DNA of 7,130 bases, from positions 1 through 7,130 of the forward strand of contig CANQAO010000056.1 in the NCBI GenBank assembly GCA_947589375.1. The letters run 5' to 3'. A model generated the notes under the pieces. The model was given only the letters and a program-made list of their open reading frames with translations, did not search any database and had not been told where the DNA came from. Below, piece after piece: positions 1-6,756 of the stretch (within the stretch, counting starts at the first letter, position 1; every line of letters begins with the position of its first letter). This DNA is from an uncultured Bacilli bacterium (GTDB taxonomy: Bacteria; Bacillota_I; Bacilli_A; RF39; UBA660). A program made the position numbers and the translations under genes.

Positions 1-44
1 TTAAGTATATCGCAATTACCATCAAAAGTAAATAATGTCGTCAT
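1..44 (-). CDS. Start of an unidentified ORF, cut by the window edge
   Basis: An ATG at 42-44 overlaps the TGA stop of the upstream methyltransferase gene (ATGA), and the frame stays open for the 14 full codons left in the window, reading MTTLFTFDGNCDIL. The 4-bp overlap is the same type of junction used twice in the ger operon of this window and suggests translational coupling as the next gene of this minus-strand operon. No Shine-Dalgarno motif is visible before the ATG, so initiation would rely on ribosomes terminating at the preceding stop. Fourteen residues are too few to name a family. A chance open frame this short is quite possible. Confidence 0.4.
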   Translation of the reverse strand, partial: MTTLFTFDGNCDIL

Positions 45-1237
45 GTTGTGGTGATAAAATTTTTATCAATACATTTTTTTAATTTAGTAATTGTTTCCAA
101 ATGATAAGTTCTTGGAAACATATTAATAGGCGTTACAGAAACAACATCATATTCTTTTTTTAATAAATTTAAATCACGCGCTAACGTAATTGGATTACAT
201 GAAATATAAACTATAGTTTCGGGTTTTAATTTAAGAATATCATTAATGCCTTTTTTGGTAAGACCACTTCGAGGTGGATCGACCACCACTTTATCAGCTT
301 TTAAATCATTTATCACTTTAGACGCATCCGCACATATAAAGGTGACATTATCGATATGGTTCATTTCTTTATTTATATTAGCGCATGTAACAGCTTCTTT
401 GTTAATTTCGGCGCCAATTACTTTTTTAAAATACTTACTTAAAATTAAACTAATCGTGCCGGTACCACAATATAAATCTAAAACTGTTTGATCTTTATGG
501 CCATCTAACTCTTTAACGACGATATCGTAAAGTTTTTCGGTAAGACTCTTATTAACTTGGAAAAATGCATCTTTGGAAATTTTAAAAGTTAAATCTTTTA
601 ATTTAGTAGTTACATAAGCTTCACCTTGAACTAATTTATCATCCATATAAATAGTATCAGTGTATTTAGAAAGGTTTTGAAGATTCATGTTACCTTTAAT
701 AATAATCATCATTTGATCAAAATCTTTAATCGTAATTTCTTTAACATCTTTTAAATCTTCTTTGTTTAAAATTTCAATTATTTTATTTACTTTAGGTGAG
801 ACTAAATCACAAGCTTTAATAGGAATAAAATTATTGGAATTATTACTAAAATAACCGACTTGATTATTCACTTTTAAAGTAATTTTATTGCGATAATGCA
901 TATTATCATCATAAACAATTTTATTTACCTTCACATTTACTTTAGCAAACTTTTCCAAAATATTTTGTAATTTTTCTTCTTTATAACTAAGTTCTTTTGC
1001 ATAGTCCAAGTGTTTTAATTGGCACCCACAATTTAAATAAGGGCAATTAGGTTTTACTCTATCAGGGCTTTCACATAATAATTTGATAATTTTGCCTTCA
1101 TTATAGTTTTTCTTACTTAAAACAATTTCAATTAAGGCTTCTTCATCTTGAAGCAAATTACTAATGAAGGTGGTTTTCCCATCTACTAAGGCAATTCCCC
1201 TACCCATATCATCTAATCTCAGACATTTAACTTTCAT
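41..1237 (-). CDS. rlmD: 23S rRNA (uracil-5-)-methyltransferase, RlmD/RumA (TrmA) family
   Basis: This 398-residue protein has the full layout of SAM-dependent m5U methyltransferases of 23S rRNA. It has a short N-terminal TRAM-like region (residues 1-55), a cysteine cluster (C65, C70, C72), a central domain with a fourth cysteine (C143), and a C-terminal Rossmann methyltransferase domain. Visible motifs are FQVN (226-229), the SAM-binding DLYCGTG (254-260), DPPR (320-323), the SCNP motif with the catalytic nucleophile C347, and the C-terminal HLET with E381 as probable general base. In Gram-positive bacteria such enzymes can methylate both U747 and U1939 (RlmCD), so the exact target is uncertain. 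The cysteines that normally hold a 4Fe-4S cluster have unusual spacing: C-x4-C-x-C instead of C-x5-C-x2-C. The start is the ATG at 1235-1237, preceded by GTAGG 8 nt upstream and overlapping the nucleotidase gene by 11 bp, so the two are probably co-translated. Confidence 0.93.
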   Translation of the reverse strand: MKVKCLRLDDMGRGIALVDGKTTFISNLLQDEEALIEIVLSKKNYNEGKIIKLLCESPDRVKPNCPYLNCGCQLKHLDYAKELSYKEEKLQNILEKFAKVNVKVNKIVYDDNMHYRNKITLKVNNQVGYFSNNSNNFIPIKACDLVSPKVNKIIEILNKEDLKDVKEITIKDFDQMMIIIKGNMNLQNLSKYTDTIYMDDKLVQGEAYVTTKLKDLTFKISKDAFFQVNKSLTEKLYDIVVKELDGHKDQTVLDLYCGTGTISLILSKYFKKVIGAEINKEAVTCANINKEMNHIDNVTFICADASKVINDLKADKVVVDPPRSGLTKKGINDILKLKPETIVYISCNPITLARDLNLLKKEYDVVSVTPINMFPRTYHLETITKLKKCIDKNFITTT

Positions 1238-2042
1238 TTTTAAAACCTACAATCTTCACGACTTTAGCGACATCGTCCATCGAGGTTGGACCTAAACCAA
1301 TGACATCGTAGACATCTTTATAAGCCATAATATTGTCTTCGATTTTGTCAGCTAAAAAACCAATTTTTAAAACTTTTTCCCTAGGTGTTGGCCCAGACAT
1401 TTTAGTATCCGCGCAGGTATCACCAAATAAGATAATTTTATCTCTTCCTTTAAGGTGTTTTTTAATCTCATCAGTTAATAATTCATTACTTTTATTTAAC
1501 GAATGAATAATTTTGTCACTCATTCCATGAGCAACACCATTTTTAAATTCTAAAAAATTAGACACAATATAAATGTTATCAAATAAACAATGGTGATTAT
1601 GGAGAAAAGCTTCAATAAAATTACCAATCCCGGCCGACATAATAACTACGGGTATTTTTCTTTGATGCATATTAATTAAAAATTCTTTCATGCCATCTCT
1701 AAATTTCATTAAAGTTAAATTTTGGCAAGTATCATCGATAATGTCTTTGGAAATTTTATATTTAATAAGCATATCGATATGTTTATAAAACCACTCTTCC
1801 ATATATTTATTTTTAGTTTTTTCATCTAATGATTCATCTTGTTCAATTGGACGATAATAATTATGGAGTTTTTCTCTAGCTATTTTATATTCTTTAGGCA
1901 CCAAGTTACTTTTAGATAAAATGCCCCATGAAGTTTCACTATCGGTATCGGTAATTGTGCGATCAAAATCTAATAAAATATAAATTTCCTTATCGGGCCA
2001 ATTTGCTACTTTATTAATTTTTTCATCATCATAAATTATCAT
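1227..2042 (-). CDS. HAD-family phosphatase resembling UMPH-1 (type III) pyrimidine 5'-nucleotidase
   Basis: This 271-residue cytoplasmic protein belongs to the haloacid dehalogenase superfamily. Motif I is LLDFDRTIT, with nucleophile D25 and acid/base D27. Motif II is MSAG, with S136. Motif IV is FGDTCADTKM, with D208 and D212. Around these, features shared with UMPH-1/cytosolic 5'-nucleotidase III enzymes are clear: an alpha-helical cap with HNYYRPIEQD and a MEEWF segment (about 60-85), SAGIGNFIEAFL (136-147), SNFLEF (161-166), and IHSLNK (179-184) with K184 as the likely motif III lysine. Family knowledge predicts hydrolysis of nucleoside 5'-monophosphates with Mg2+; the substrate here is inferred. 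I chose the ATG at 2040-2042 because AAGGA lies 8 nt upstream. A longer frame from a GTG at 2073-2075 would start inside the -10 region of the best promoter. It is the first gene of an operon with the methyltransferase. Confidence 0.85.
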   Translation of the reverse strand: MIIYDDEKINKVANWPDKEIYILLDFDRTITDTDSETSWGILSKSNLVPKEYKIAREKLHNYYRPIEQDESLDEKTKNKYMEEWFYKHIDMLIKYKISKDIIDDTCQNLTLMKFRDGMKEFLINMHQRKIPVVIMSAGIGNFIEAFLHNHHCLFDNIYIVSNFLEFKNGVAHGMSDKIIHSLNKSNELLTDEIKKHLKGRDKIILFGDTCADTKMSGPTPREKVLKIGFLADKIEDNIMAYKDVYDVIGLGPTSMDDVAKVVKIVGFKNES

Positions 2043-2050
2043 AATTATCA

Positions 2051-2055
2051 TCCTT
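2051..2055 (-). promoter_or_regulatory. Ribosome binding site of the nucleotidase gene
   Basis: AAGGA on the minus strand lies 8 nt before the ATG at 2040-2042. It selects this start over the GTG at 2075, which lacks a usable leader. Confidence 0.65.
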
Positions 2056-2065
2056 ATCCATAAAT

Positions 2066-2094
2066 AGTATATCACGTTTTAAAGTCTTCACCAA
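2066..2094 (-). promoter_or_regulatory. Sigma A-type extended -10 promoter for the nucleotidase-rlmD operon
   Basis: On the minus strand TTGGTG (2089-2094, 3 of 6 to the -35 consensus) is followed after 17 nt by TATACT (2066-2071, 5 of 6). A TGA directly upstream of the -10 gives an extended -10 (TGn). The predicted transcript would start near 2059, leaving a leader of about 17 nt that holds the AAGGA site. The match and spacing are seen in the sequence; activity is inferred. Confidence 0.6.
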
Positions 2095-2113
2095 ACTCTT
2101 TACTTTTGCCTTA

Positions 2114-2142
2114 GAATATTTTTAAACATTTTTACCATAATA
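2114..2142 (+). promoter_or_regulatory. Forespore sigma factor (SigG/SigF-type) promoter of the germination operon
   Basis: GAATA (2114-2118) and CATAATA (2136-2142) are separated by 17 nt. This fits the Bacillus sigma G pattern (GHATR, N17-18, CATNNTA) at every defined position. A sigma A reading is poorer: CATAAT would serve as -10 but the matching -35 position reads AGAATA. gerA-type operons are known sigma G targets in B. subtilis, which supports the call. The transcript would start near 2149, giving a leader of about 15 nt before the ATG at 2165. Confidence 0.68.
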
Positions 2143-2164
2143 AAAAGAGAAATGAGTGGGTTTT

Positions 2165-3613
2165 ATGGCAAAAGTAAAATTGATAATAGAAAATGTTAAA
2201 AAATTATATGGTCAAAGTTCTGATTTACAAACTAGAATAATCGAGGTTCACGGAAAGAATGTCGGTGTTTTATTCATGGAAAGTTCTAGTAGTAGTGATA
2301 ATGTCAGCGATTTTGTCGTTAAAAGTATTGACTATGTCGCAAAAAATACAAATAAATTAAGTGATGTTTATCAGCATTTAAAAAATAATATTTTTAATTC
2401 CCAGCTAACAACTATTACAGATTTTAAAGATTTCCCTTATTATTTATCATCAGGTTTTACCATTGTCATCGTCGATGGTAGCTCAGAAGCTATAGCTTTA
2501 GAAACTAGAGCCACTTTAGATAGAGGCGTCACGGAATCTACTTCGGAACCGATTTTAAGAGGTCCTAAAGATAGTTTTACGGAGAGTAATGCCAAAAATT
2601 TAGGCTTAATTCGCAAACGCATTAAAGATCATAATTTATGGTTTGATGAAGTCAAGGTTGGTGCCCGCACTCAATCTAAAGTTAATATTGCCTATATTAA
2701 AGATATTGCTGATCAAAATTGTGTGACTGCAATCAAAGAAGTCTTAAAAAAAATCGATATCGATGGTATTTTAGATGGCGGTAATTTAAGAGAATATTTA
2801 CTTAAGAAAAAATCGGTTTTTCCCCAAATTTTAAGTACGGAAAGACCCGATTTAGCATGTCAATCACTTTTAAATGGTAAAATTGTTATTTTAGTCGAAA
2901 ACTCACCATTTGTGTTAATTTTACCAAACGTGTTTATTGATTTTATTCATACTTCGGAAGATCAATATCAAAAACCTTTTAATATTAGTTTTACCCGAAT
3001 TTTAAAAGTTATCGCTTTAATTATTACTTTGTTTACGCCAGCTATTTATATTGCCATTACGACGTTTGATCAAACAGTCGTGCCCGATGAACTGTTAATT
3101 TCTTTAGCCGTCCAGCGTGAAGGAGTTCCTTTTCCAACTTTTTTTGAAGTAATTTTACTGATGGCTATTTTTGAAATTTTAAGGGAAAGTGATGTCCGCT
3201 CACCAGCGAATATGGGGGCATCGATGAGTATTGTTGGGGCTTTAATTTTAGGTCAGGCGGCGGTGGATGCCGGTATTGTCTCCCCTATTGCCGTCATTGT
3301 CATTGCAATTACGTCGATTTGTAGTTTGATTTTTACGGATGTCGATTTTATGAATGGAATTCGCACTTGGCGGTTTATCTTTATTGTTTCGGCGACCTTT
3401 TTTGGTTTAATCGGCATTATCGCCACTGGTTTAATGTTGGTCTTGAAACTAGCTTCCTTAGATAGTTTTGGCGTGCCTTTTCTCGCTCCTTTTAGCCCAC
3501 TTATTAACTCCAGTCAAAAAGATGCCGTCATTCGCTATCCCCTCCCACGCGTTTTTAAAAGACCAATGTATTTACAAAACCAAGATAAAACAAAACAAGG
3601 AGGGGGCCGATGA
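2165..3613 (+). CDS. Spore germination receptor subunit A (GerAA/GerBA/GerKA family)
   Basis: This 482-residue integral membrane protein is the A subunit of a Ger-type germinant receptor in the inner spore membrane. The first ~240 residues form the hydrophilic domain with family signatures: LDRGVTEST (118-126), RGPKDSFTES (132-141), RKRIKDHNL (150-158), VGARTQSKV (165-173) and FPQILSTERPD (219-229). The C-terminal half carries about five hydrophobic segments, with the conserved PFNISFTRILK (271-281), EILRESDVRSP (337-347), GALILGQAAVDAGIVSP (358-374) and a C-terminal YPLPRVFKRP. The length is normal for the family and nothing looks degraded. The ATG at 2165 is preferred because the predicted transcript starts near 2149 and GTGGG lies 4 nt upstream. 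A GTG at 2156 would add three residues, with AAAGAGA as a poor ribosome site. The stop overlaps the next gene by ATGA. The gene order A-C-B resembles gerK of B. subtilis and clostridia; the paralogue and the germinant cannot be told from sequence. Confidence 0.94.
   Translation: MAKVKLIIENVKKLYGQSSDLQTRIIEVHGKNVGVLFMESSSSSDNVSDFVVKSIDYVAKNTNKLSDVYQHLKNNIFNSQLTTITDFKDFPYYLSSGFTIVIVDGSSEAIALETRATLDRGVTESTSEPILRGPKDSFTESNAKNLGLIRKRIKDHNLWFDEVKVGARTQSKVNIAYIKDIADQNCVTAIKEVLKKIDIDGILDGGNLREYLLKKKSVFPQILSTERPDLACQSLLNGKIVILVENSPFVLILPNVFIDFIHTSEDQYQKPFNISFTRILKVIALIITLFTPAIYIAITTFDQTVVPDELLISLAVQREGVPFPTFFEVILLMAIFEILRESDVRSPANMGASMSIVGALILGQAAVDAGIVSPIAVIVIAITSICSLIFTDVDFMNGIRTWRFIFIVSATFFGLIGIIATGLMLVLKLASLDSFGVPFLAPFSPLINSSQKDAVIRYPLPRVFKRPMYLQNQDKTKQGGGR
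3597..3603 (+). promoter_or_regulatory. Strong ribosome binding site for the GerC lipoprotein gene
   Basis: AAGGAGG lies inside the last codons of the A subunit gene, 6 nt before the ATG at 3610, and encodes part of its QGGGR tail. It is far stronger than the site of the first gene, so subunit C translation need not depend only on the ATGA overlap. Confidence 0.75.
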
Positions 3614-4788
3614 AAAAGAAAATTATATGGCTTTTGATTGGGGTTTGTCTAATTACGGGCTGTGGGAACTACCGCGAAATTAATGATTTAGCCATTGTCA
3701 CGAGTATCGCGATTGACAAAACTGATGATGGCAAGTATGAACTTACTTATTTGATTGCCAATTCACCTAAAAGTCAAACAAGTAATAAAGAAGGTGAGGC
3801 GACAACGACTATTTATTCAGGTAAAGGCAAAACTTTAAATGAGGCGACTAATATTATCGATCGGAAAACACCTAAAAGTTTATATTATGGACACATTAAT
3901 GTCGTCGTCATATCGGAAGATATCGCCAAAGATGGTTTTTTAAAAATCGCCGATTGGCTCTTGCGTAATCCGGAAACCCGAAAACAATTTTATCTTTTAC
4001 AGGCTAAGGATATTCATGCGAAAACCATTTTAAAAATCGTTGAACCTTTAGAATCTTTTCCCTCACAAAGTATTGCTTCTTTAATTGAATCAAATGCTAC
4101 TTTTGAATCTTTAACTTCTAATATTAAATATAGCCCCTTTATCGAAAGAATTTTAAGTAAAGGTTTTGATCCGATCTTACCAGCTGTAACCATCATTGGC
4201 AGTGAAAAGAAAGGAAGTACCGAAAAAAACTTAGAAAAAACGGAACCTGATACATATCTTAAATTAAACGATGTAGCCATTTTTATCAAAGATAAATTTG
4301 TCGGTTATGTCGGTGAAAAAGATAGTCAAGCGATTAGTGTCTTAAACGATAGTATTAGTGAATTTAAATTTACGTTTAAGTATCATGATCATGATGTCGT
4401 CTATATTTCTAATAATATAGATACTAAAGTTAAGATTAAAGATTTTAACCATATCAGCATTAAGGTTAAAGGCGCGGGTTATTTATCCGAAGTCAATGGT
4501 AAAATCGATATCGACAAAACTGATGTCGTGAAAAAGATGGAAAAGAAGCTTGAACAAAAAGCTGAAAAAGATTTTAAAGCGACGTTAAAGAAAATGCAGA
4601 ATGAATATCATGCTGATGTGTTTGGCTTTGGCAATAAATTATATGGTCTTTATCCAAAAAAATGGGATAAAATTAAAGATCAGTGGAATAATGAGTATTT
4701 TCCGAAATTAAATGTCGATATTCAAACTGATTTTCAAATAGTTTCCTCGGGGGCTTTAAACCGCACAATTGGGGAGGTTAAAAAATGA
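3610..4788 (+). CDS. Spore germination lipoprotein, Ger(x)C family (subunit C)
   Basis: This 392-residue protein has a type II signal peptide: MKKK, a hydrophobic stretch (5-15) and the lipobox ITGC, with C18 as the site of lipid attachment. The mature protein should sit on the outer face of the inner spore membrane. Family signatures follow: YREINDLAIVTSIAIDK just after the lipobox, YYGHINVVVISEDIAKDG (92-109) with the adjoining DWLLRNPETRK, and the C-terminal domain with DVFGFG (about 336-341), YPKKW and a final beta-rich segment VDIQTDFQIVSSGAL. A charged helical region (about 303-331) precedes DVFGFG. The length is typical. It overlaps the stop of subunit A and the start of subunit B by 4 bp each, consistent with stoichiometric expression of one receptor complex. 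I see no missing core region. Confidence 0.92.
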   Translation: MKKKIIWLLIGVCLITGCGNYREINDLAIVTSIAIDKTDDGKYELTYLIANSPKSQTSNKEGEATTTIYSGKGKTLNEATNIIDRKTPKSLYYGHINVVVISEDIAKDGFLKIADWLLRNPETRKQFYLLQAKDIHAKTILKIVEPLESFPSQSIASLIESNATFESLTSNIKYSPFIERILSKGFDPILPAVTIIGSEKKGSTEKNLEKTEPDTYLKLNDVAIFIKDKFVGYVGEKDSQAISVLNDSISEFKFTFKYHDHDVVYISNNIDTKVKIKDFNHISIKVKGAGYLSEVNGKIDIDKTDVVKKMEKKLEQKAEKDFKATLKKMQNEYHADVFGFGNKLYGLYPKKWDKIKDQWNNEYFPKLNVDIQTDFQIVSSGALNRTIGEVKK

Positions 4789-5876
4789 AAAAAATAACAT
4801 CGATGGAATATAATAGCCTTATTTGGTTTTTAATTAGAGCAGGTTATATTGGCATTACGATTAGTAATTTAATTTCGATAAGTAAAAGAGATTCTTGGAT
4901 TAGTGTTTTAATTGCTTTAGTTTTGGGTTTTATTCCGTTAGCTATCTTTGCTTATTTAAGAAACTATGATGAAAATAAAAATATCTGTGAACTGAATGAA
5001 TATTTATTCGGGAAATTTGGTAAAGTGCTTAATATTGTTTTAGCACTTGGGGCGATTATTATCGCCCAGCTAGCTTTTCATGATATTGTGCATTTTATTA
5101 ATACGCAGTTTTTATACCGAACTTCACCGATTTTAATTGCCGCAGTGTTTATTATTCCGATTATTTACGGCGTATTAAAAGGTATTAATGCCATTTCACG
5201 AACTAGTTTATTGTTATTTTATATTGTGGTGGCAGCGGTTATTTTTATAACTATTAGTGTGTTTAGTGGTGTGGACTTTAATAATTTAAAACCTATTTTA
5301 TTTACGGATAAAATGTCGATTCTACATGGGTCTTTAATTGTGGTGGCATATAATGTTTTACCACTTTTCTTCTTACTCATTATTCCGAAATCAGCCCTTA
5401 CTAATTATAGTAAGAAAAAATCAATGATTTTCTATATTATTGCGATTTTAACTTTAGCTGATGCGGCTTTTTTAACGGTAGGAACTTTTGGAATCGAACT
5501 TTCAATGCTTTATGAATATCCCGAATTTCATTTACTTAAAAAAGTAGAAATTGGCGATTTTGTCGATCGCGTTGAAAGTCTTTTATCGGTTGAATGGCTT
5601 ATTGCTTTATTTATTTTAATTATGGTTGCTTTATACTATGTTTCCAAAACTATGGCCCATACTTTTAAATTCCAAGAAAAAACAAATAAGATTTTTATTA
5701 TCGTTATTTGTTTGCTTCTCTTAATTATTAATCCTTTTATTTTAGTCACTAATGGATCGATGAATGAACTATTTAAAGTTCCCATGCTTTATGTTATGTT
5801 TTTCTTCTTCTTTGTGATTCCAATTATTATTTGGCTTGCTTGTCTAAAGCATGCGCATAATCAAAAGCGCACTTGA
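4785..5876 (+). CDS. Spore germination permease subunit B (GerAB/GerKB family, APC superfamily)
   Basis: This 363-residue polytopic protein has about ten hydrophobic segments, roughly at residues 13-32, 36-57, 81-103, 117-133, 140-162, 180-201, 216-236, 268-287, 304-321 and 334-355. That is the usual count and length for the B subunit of Ger receptors. Typical landmarks are the N-terminal SLIWFLIRAGYIGITIS-like first helix, a NICELNEYLFGKFGK loop before helix 3, and a P-V/I-L-P-L-type segment (NVLPLFFLLIIP). In B. subtilis and B. megaterium work on this family, the B subunit is linked to germinant binding; which amino acid or sugar is sensed here is unknown. GGGGAGGT at 4771-4778, 6 nt before the ATG, is a strong ribosome site, and the start overlaps the lipoprotein stop by ATGA. 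The 3' end overlaps the convergent tail-anchored gene by 33 bp. Confidence 0.92.
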   Translation: MKKITSMEYNSLIWFLIRAGYIGITISNLISISKRDSWISVLIALVLGFIPLAIFAYLRNYDENKNICELNEYLFGKFGKVLNIVLALGAIIIAQLAFHDIVHFINTQFLYRTSPILIAAVFIIPIIYGVLKGINAISRTSLLLFYIVVAAVIFITISVFSGVDFNNLKPILFTDKMSILHGSLIVVAYNVLPLFFLLIIPKSALTNYSKKKSMIFYIIAILTLADAAFLTVGTFGIELSMLYEYPEFHLLKKVEIGDFVDRVESLLSVEWLIALFILIMVALYYVSKTMAHTFKFQEKTNKIFIIVICLLLLIINPFILVTNGSMNELFKVPMLYVMFFFFFVIPIIIWLACLKHAHNQKRT

Positions 5877-6653
5877 AACGACAATAACAAGGACTAAAAC
5901 AATAATGATAATAAGGCTGATAATGCTTTTGCGTCTACCACTACCTTCAAAGTCAAATTTACTTAATTTCAAACTTGAAGTAAAGAATGAACGATCATAA
6001 GAAGTTGGTTCATTAGGATCTATTTTTTCTTCTTTACCAGCTTCCGCTTCAATTAAAGCTTTAACATCTTTAATTTCGCCGATCTTCGTATCATCATCGT
6101 GAAGGTCACTAAATAAATCTTCAGCTAATTCAGCATCACCTAATTTATTTAACATACTGGTATTGGTGATTGTTTGAATTAAATCTTTTAAATCATCTTC
6201 ATCGTTTTCTTCGTAATAATCTTGTTTACGAATTTCATCTTTTAAATCGATATTTTTTAAAATGTTATATTCGGTATTATGGAGAGCGCGTTCTTTATTA
6301 TCGGGTTCTTTATGTTCTTTAGCTTCTTTTAAAACATCTCTAATATCGTAGTTTTGGTCTTCATCTGGAAATGTCCTGGTAATAGTGGGTCTTATTCGTT
6401 CAGGGTTTTGATAATCACCAGTAACTTTACGATACTGTCTTTCTTTTTGATAGTTTTCACGATTACGAAGCATTTCTTTTACTTTCGTAATGTCGACTTC
6501 ATTAGCGTTATCGATTGTGGCAATACCTTCGATGTTGGAATATTTACTATTAGAATATATCTCGCCATATAAATCTTTATTGCGTTTACTACGGGAATTA
6601 TCATGGCTTGTTACTCGCTCACTTTTGTAATATTTCTGCATTCGCGTTGCCAT
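5844..6653 (-). CDS. Acidic, probably tail-anchored membrane protein of unknown function
   Basis: I do not recognise a named family. The 269-residue product has a basic, polar N-terminus (1-30), a long very hydrophilic, Asp/Glu/Lys-rich middle likely to be largely disordered or helical (EENDEDDLKDLI, LFSDLHDDDTK), a short basic stretch RRK (240-242), and one hydrophobic helix (about 244-266) ending three residues before the stop. There is no signal peptide. By the positive-inside rule the bulk should be cytoplasmic with the C-terminus inserted in the membrane. This layout suits a membrane-tethered scaffold or adaptor, but nothing assigns a process. The ATG at 6651-6653 has AGAGGTGG (6658-6665) as ribosome site. 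It is divergent from the ferredoxin gene and convergent with the germination permease, overlapping it by 33 bp. The stop is TAG. The full-length frame and good ribosome site make it a real gene. Confidence 0.85.
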   Translation of the reverse strand: MATRMQKYYKSERVTSHDNSRSKRNKDLYGEIYSNSKYSNIEGIATIDNANEVDITKVKEMLRNRENYQKERQYRKVTGDYQNPERIRPTITRTFPDEDQNYDIRDVLKEAKEHKEPDNKERALHNTEYNILKNIDLKDEIRKQDYYEENDEDDLKDLIQTITNTSMLNKLGDAELAEDLFSDLHDDDTKIGEIKDVKALIEAEAGKEEKIDPNEPTSYDRSFFTSSLKLSKFDFEGSGRRKSIISLIIIIVLVLVIVVSSALLIMRML

Positions 6654-6671
6654 ATTACCACCTCTAGTTTA

Positions 6672-6680
6672 ATAATAACA
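6672..6680 (-). promoter_or_regulatory. Possible extended -10 promoter for the tail-anchored protein gene
   Basis: On the minus strand TGT immediately precedes TATTAT (6672-6677), an extended -10. The -35 position at 17 nt reads TTTTAA (6695-6700), only 3 of 6. The transcript would start near 6665, right at the ribosome site, a very short leader. In an AT-rich interval such matches arise easily. Confidence 0.35.
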
Positions 6681-6708
6681 TATTTTGCTTTTTTTTAAAA
6701 GGGTGGTA

Positions 6709-6737
6709 TTGCAAATTAGACACTTTTTCTTTATAAT
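6709..6737 (+). promoter_or_regulatory. Sigma A-type promoter of the ferredoxin gene
   Basis: TTGCAA (6709-6714, 4 of 6) and a perfect TATAAT (6732-6737) are spaced by 17 nt. The start would fall near 6744, just before the AGGAGG ribosome site, giving a leader of about 13 nt. Confidence 0.68.
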
Positions 6738-6744
6738 TATCAAT

Positions 6745-6750
6745 AGGAGG
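6745..6750 (+). promoter_or_regulatory. Ribosome binding site that fixes the ferredoxin start
   Basis: AGGAGG lies 6 nt before the ATG at 6757. It rules out an upstream in-frame TTG at 6685, which would place the promoter inside the coding region. Confidence 0.85.
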
Positions 6751-6756
6751 AATTAT

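Noticed and set aside
246..491. Plus-strand open frame opposite the methyltransferase
   Set aside because: It lies wholly antisense to conserved SAM-binding and catalytic motifs and has no family signature.
2043..2075. GTG start at 2075 extending the nucleotidase by 11 residues
   Set aside because: It would begin inside the extended -10 element, so the mRNA would lack it, and it has no ribosome site; the added residues are unlike the family's N-terminus.
2081..2106. AAAGT...ACTTT inverted repeat between the divergent operons, as an operator
   Set aside because: Five base pairs over a 16-nt gap in AT-rich DNA is expected by chance.
2440..2622. Minus-strand open frame opposite the germination A subunit
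   Set aside because: Shadow of the most conserved part of the receptor gene; no ribosome site.
3468..3683. Plus-strand frame spanning the A/C junction of the ger operon
   Set aside because: Overlaps two well supported genes in another frame, and the residues look like out-of-frame reading.
4014..4289. Minus-strand open frame opposite the lipoprotein gene
   Set aside because: No ribosome site or recognisable motif; antisense to a conserved gene.
5852..5871. TGCGC...GCGCA inverted repeat at the convergent overlap, as a possible terminator
   Set aside because: Only a 5-bp stem with a 10-nt loop and no T tract on either side; it lies within both coding regions.
6354..6572. Plus-strand frame opposite the tail-anchored protein gene
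   Set aside because: Hydrophobic product explained by reading acidic codons in antisense; no start signals.
6685..6756. TTG start giving the ferredoxin a 24-residue hydrophobic N-terminus that looks like a signal sequence
   Set aside because: The promoter and AGGAGG lie within this stretch, and the family begins right where the ATG at 6757 does.
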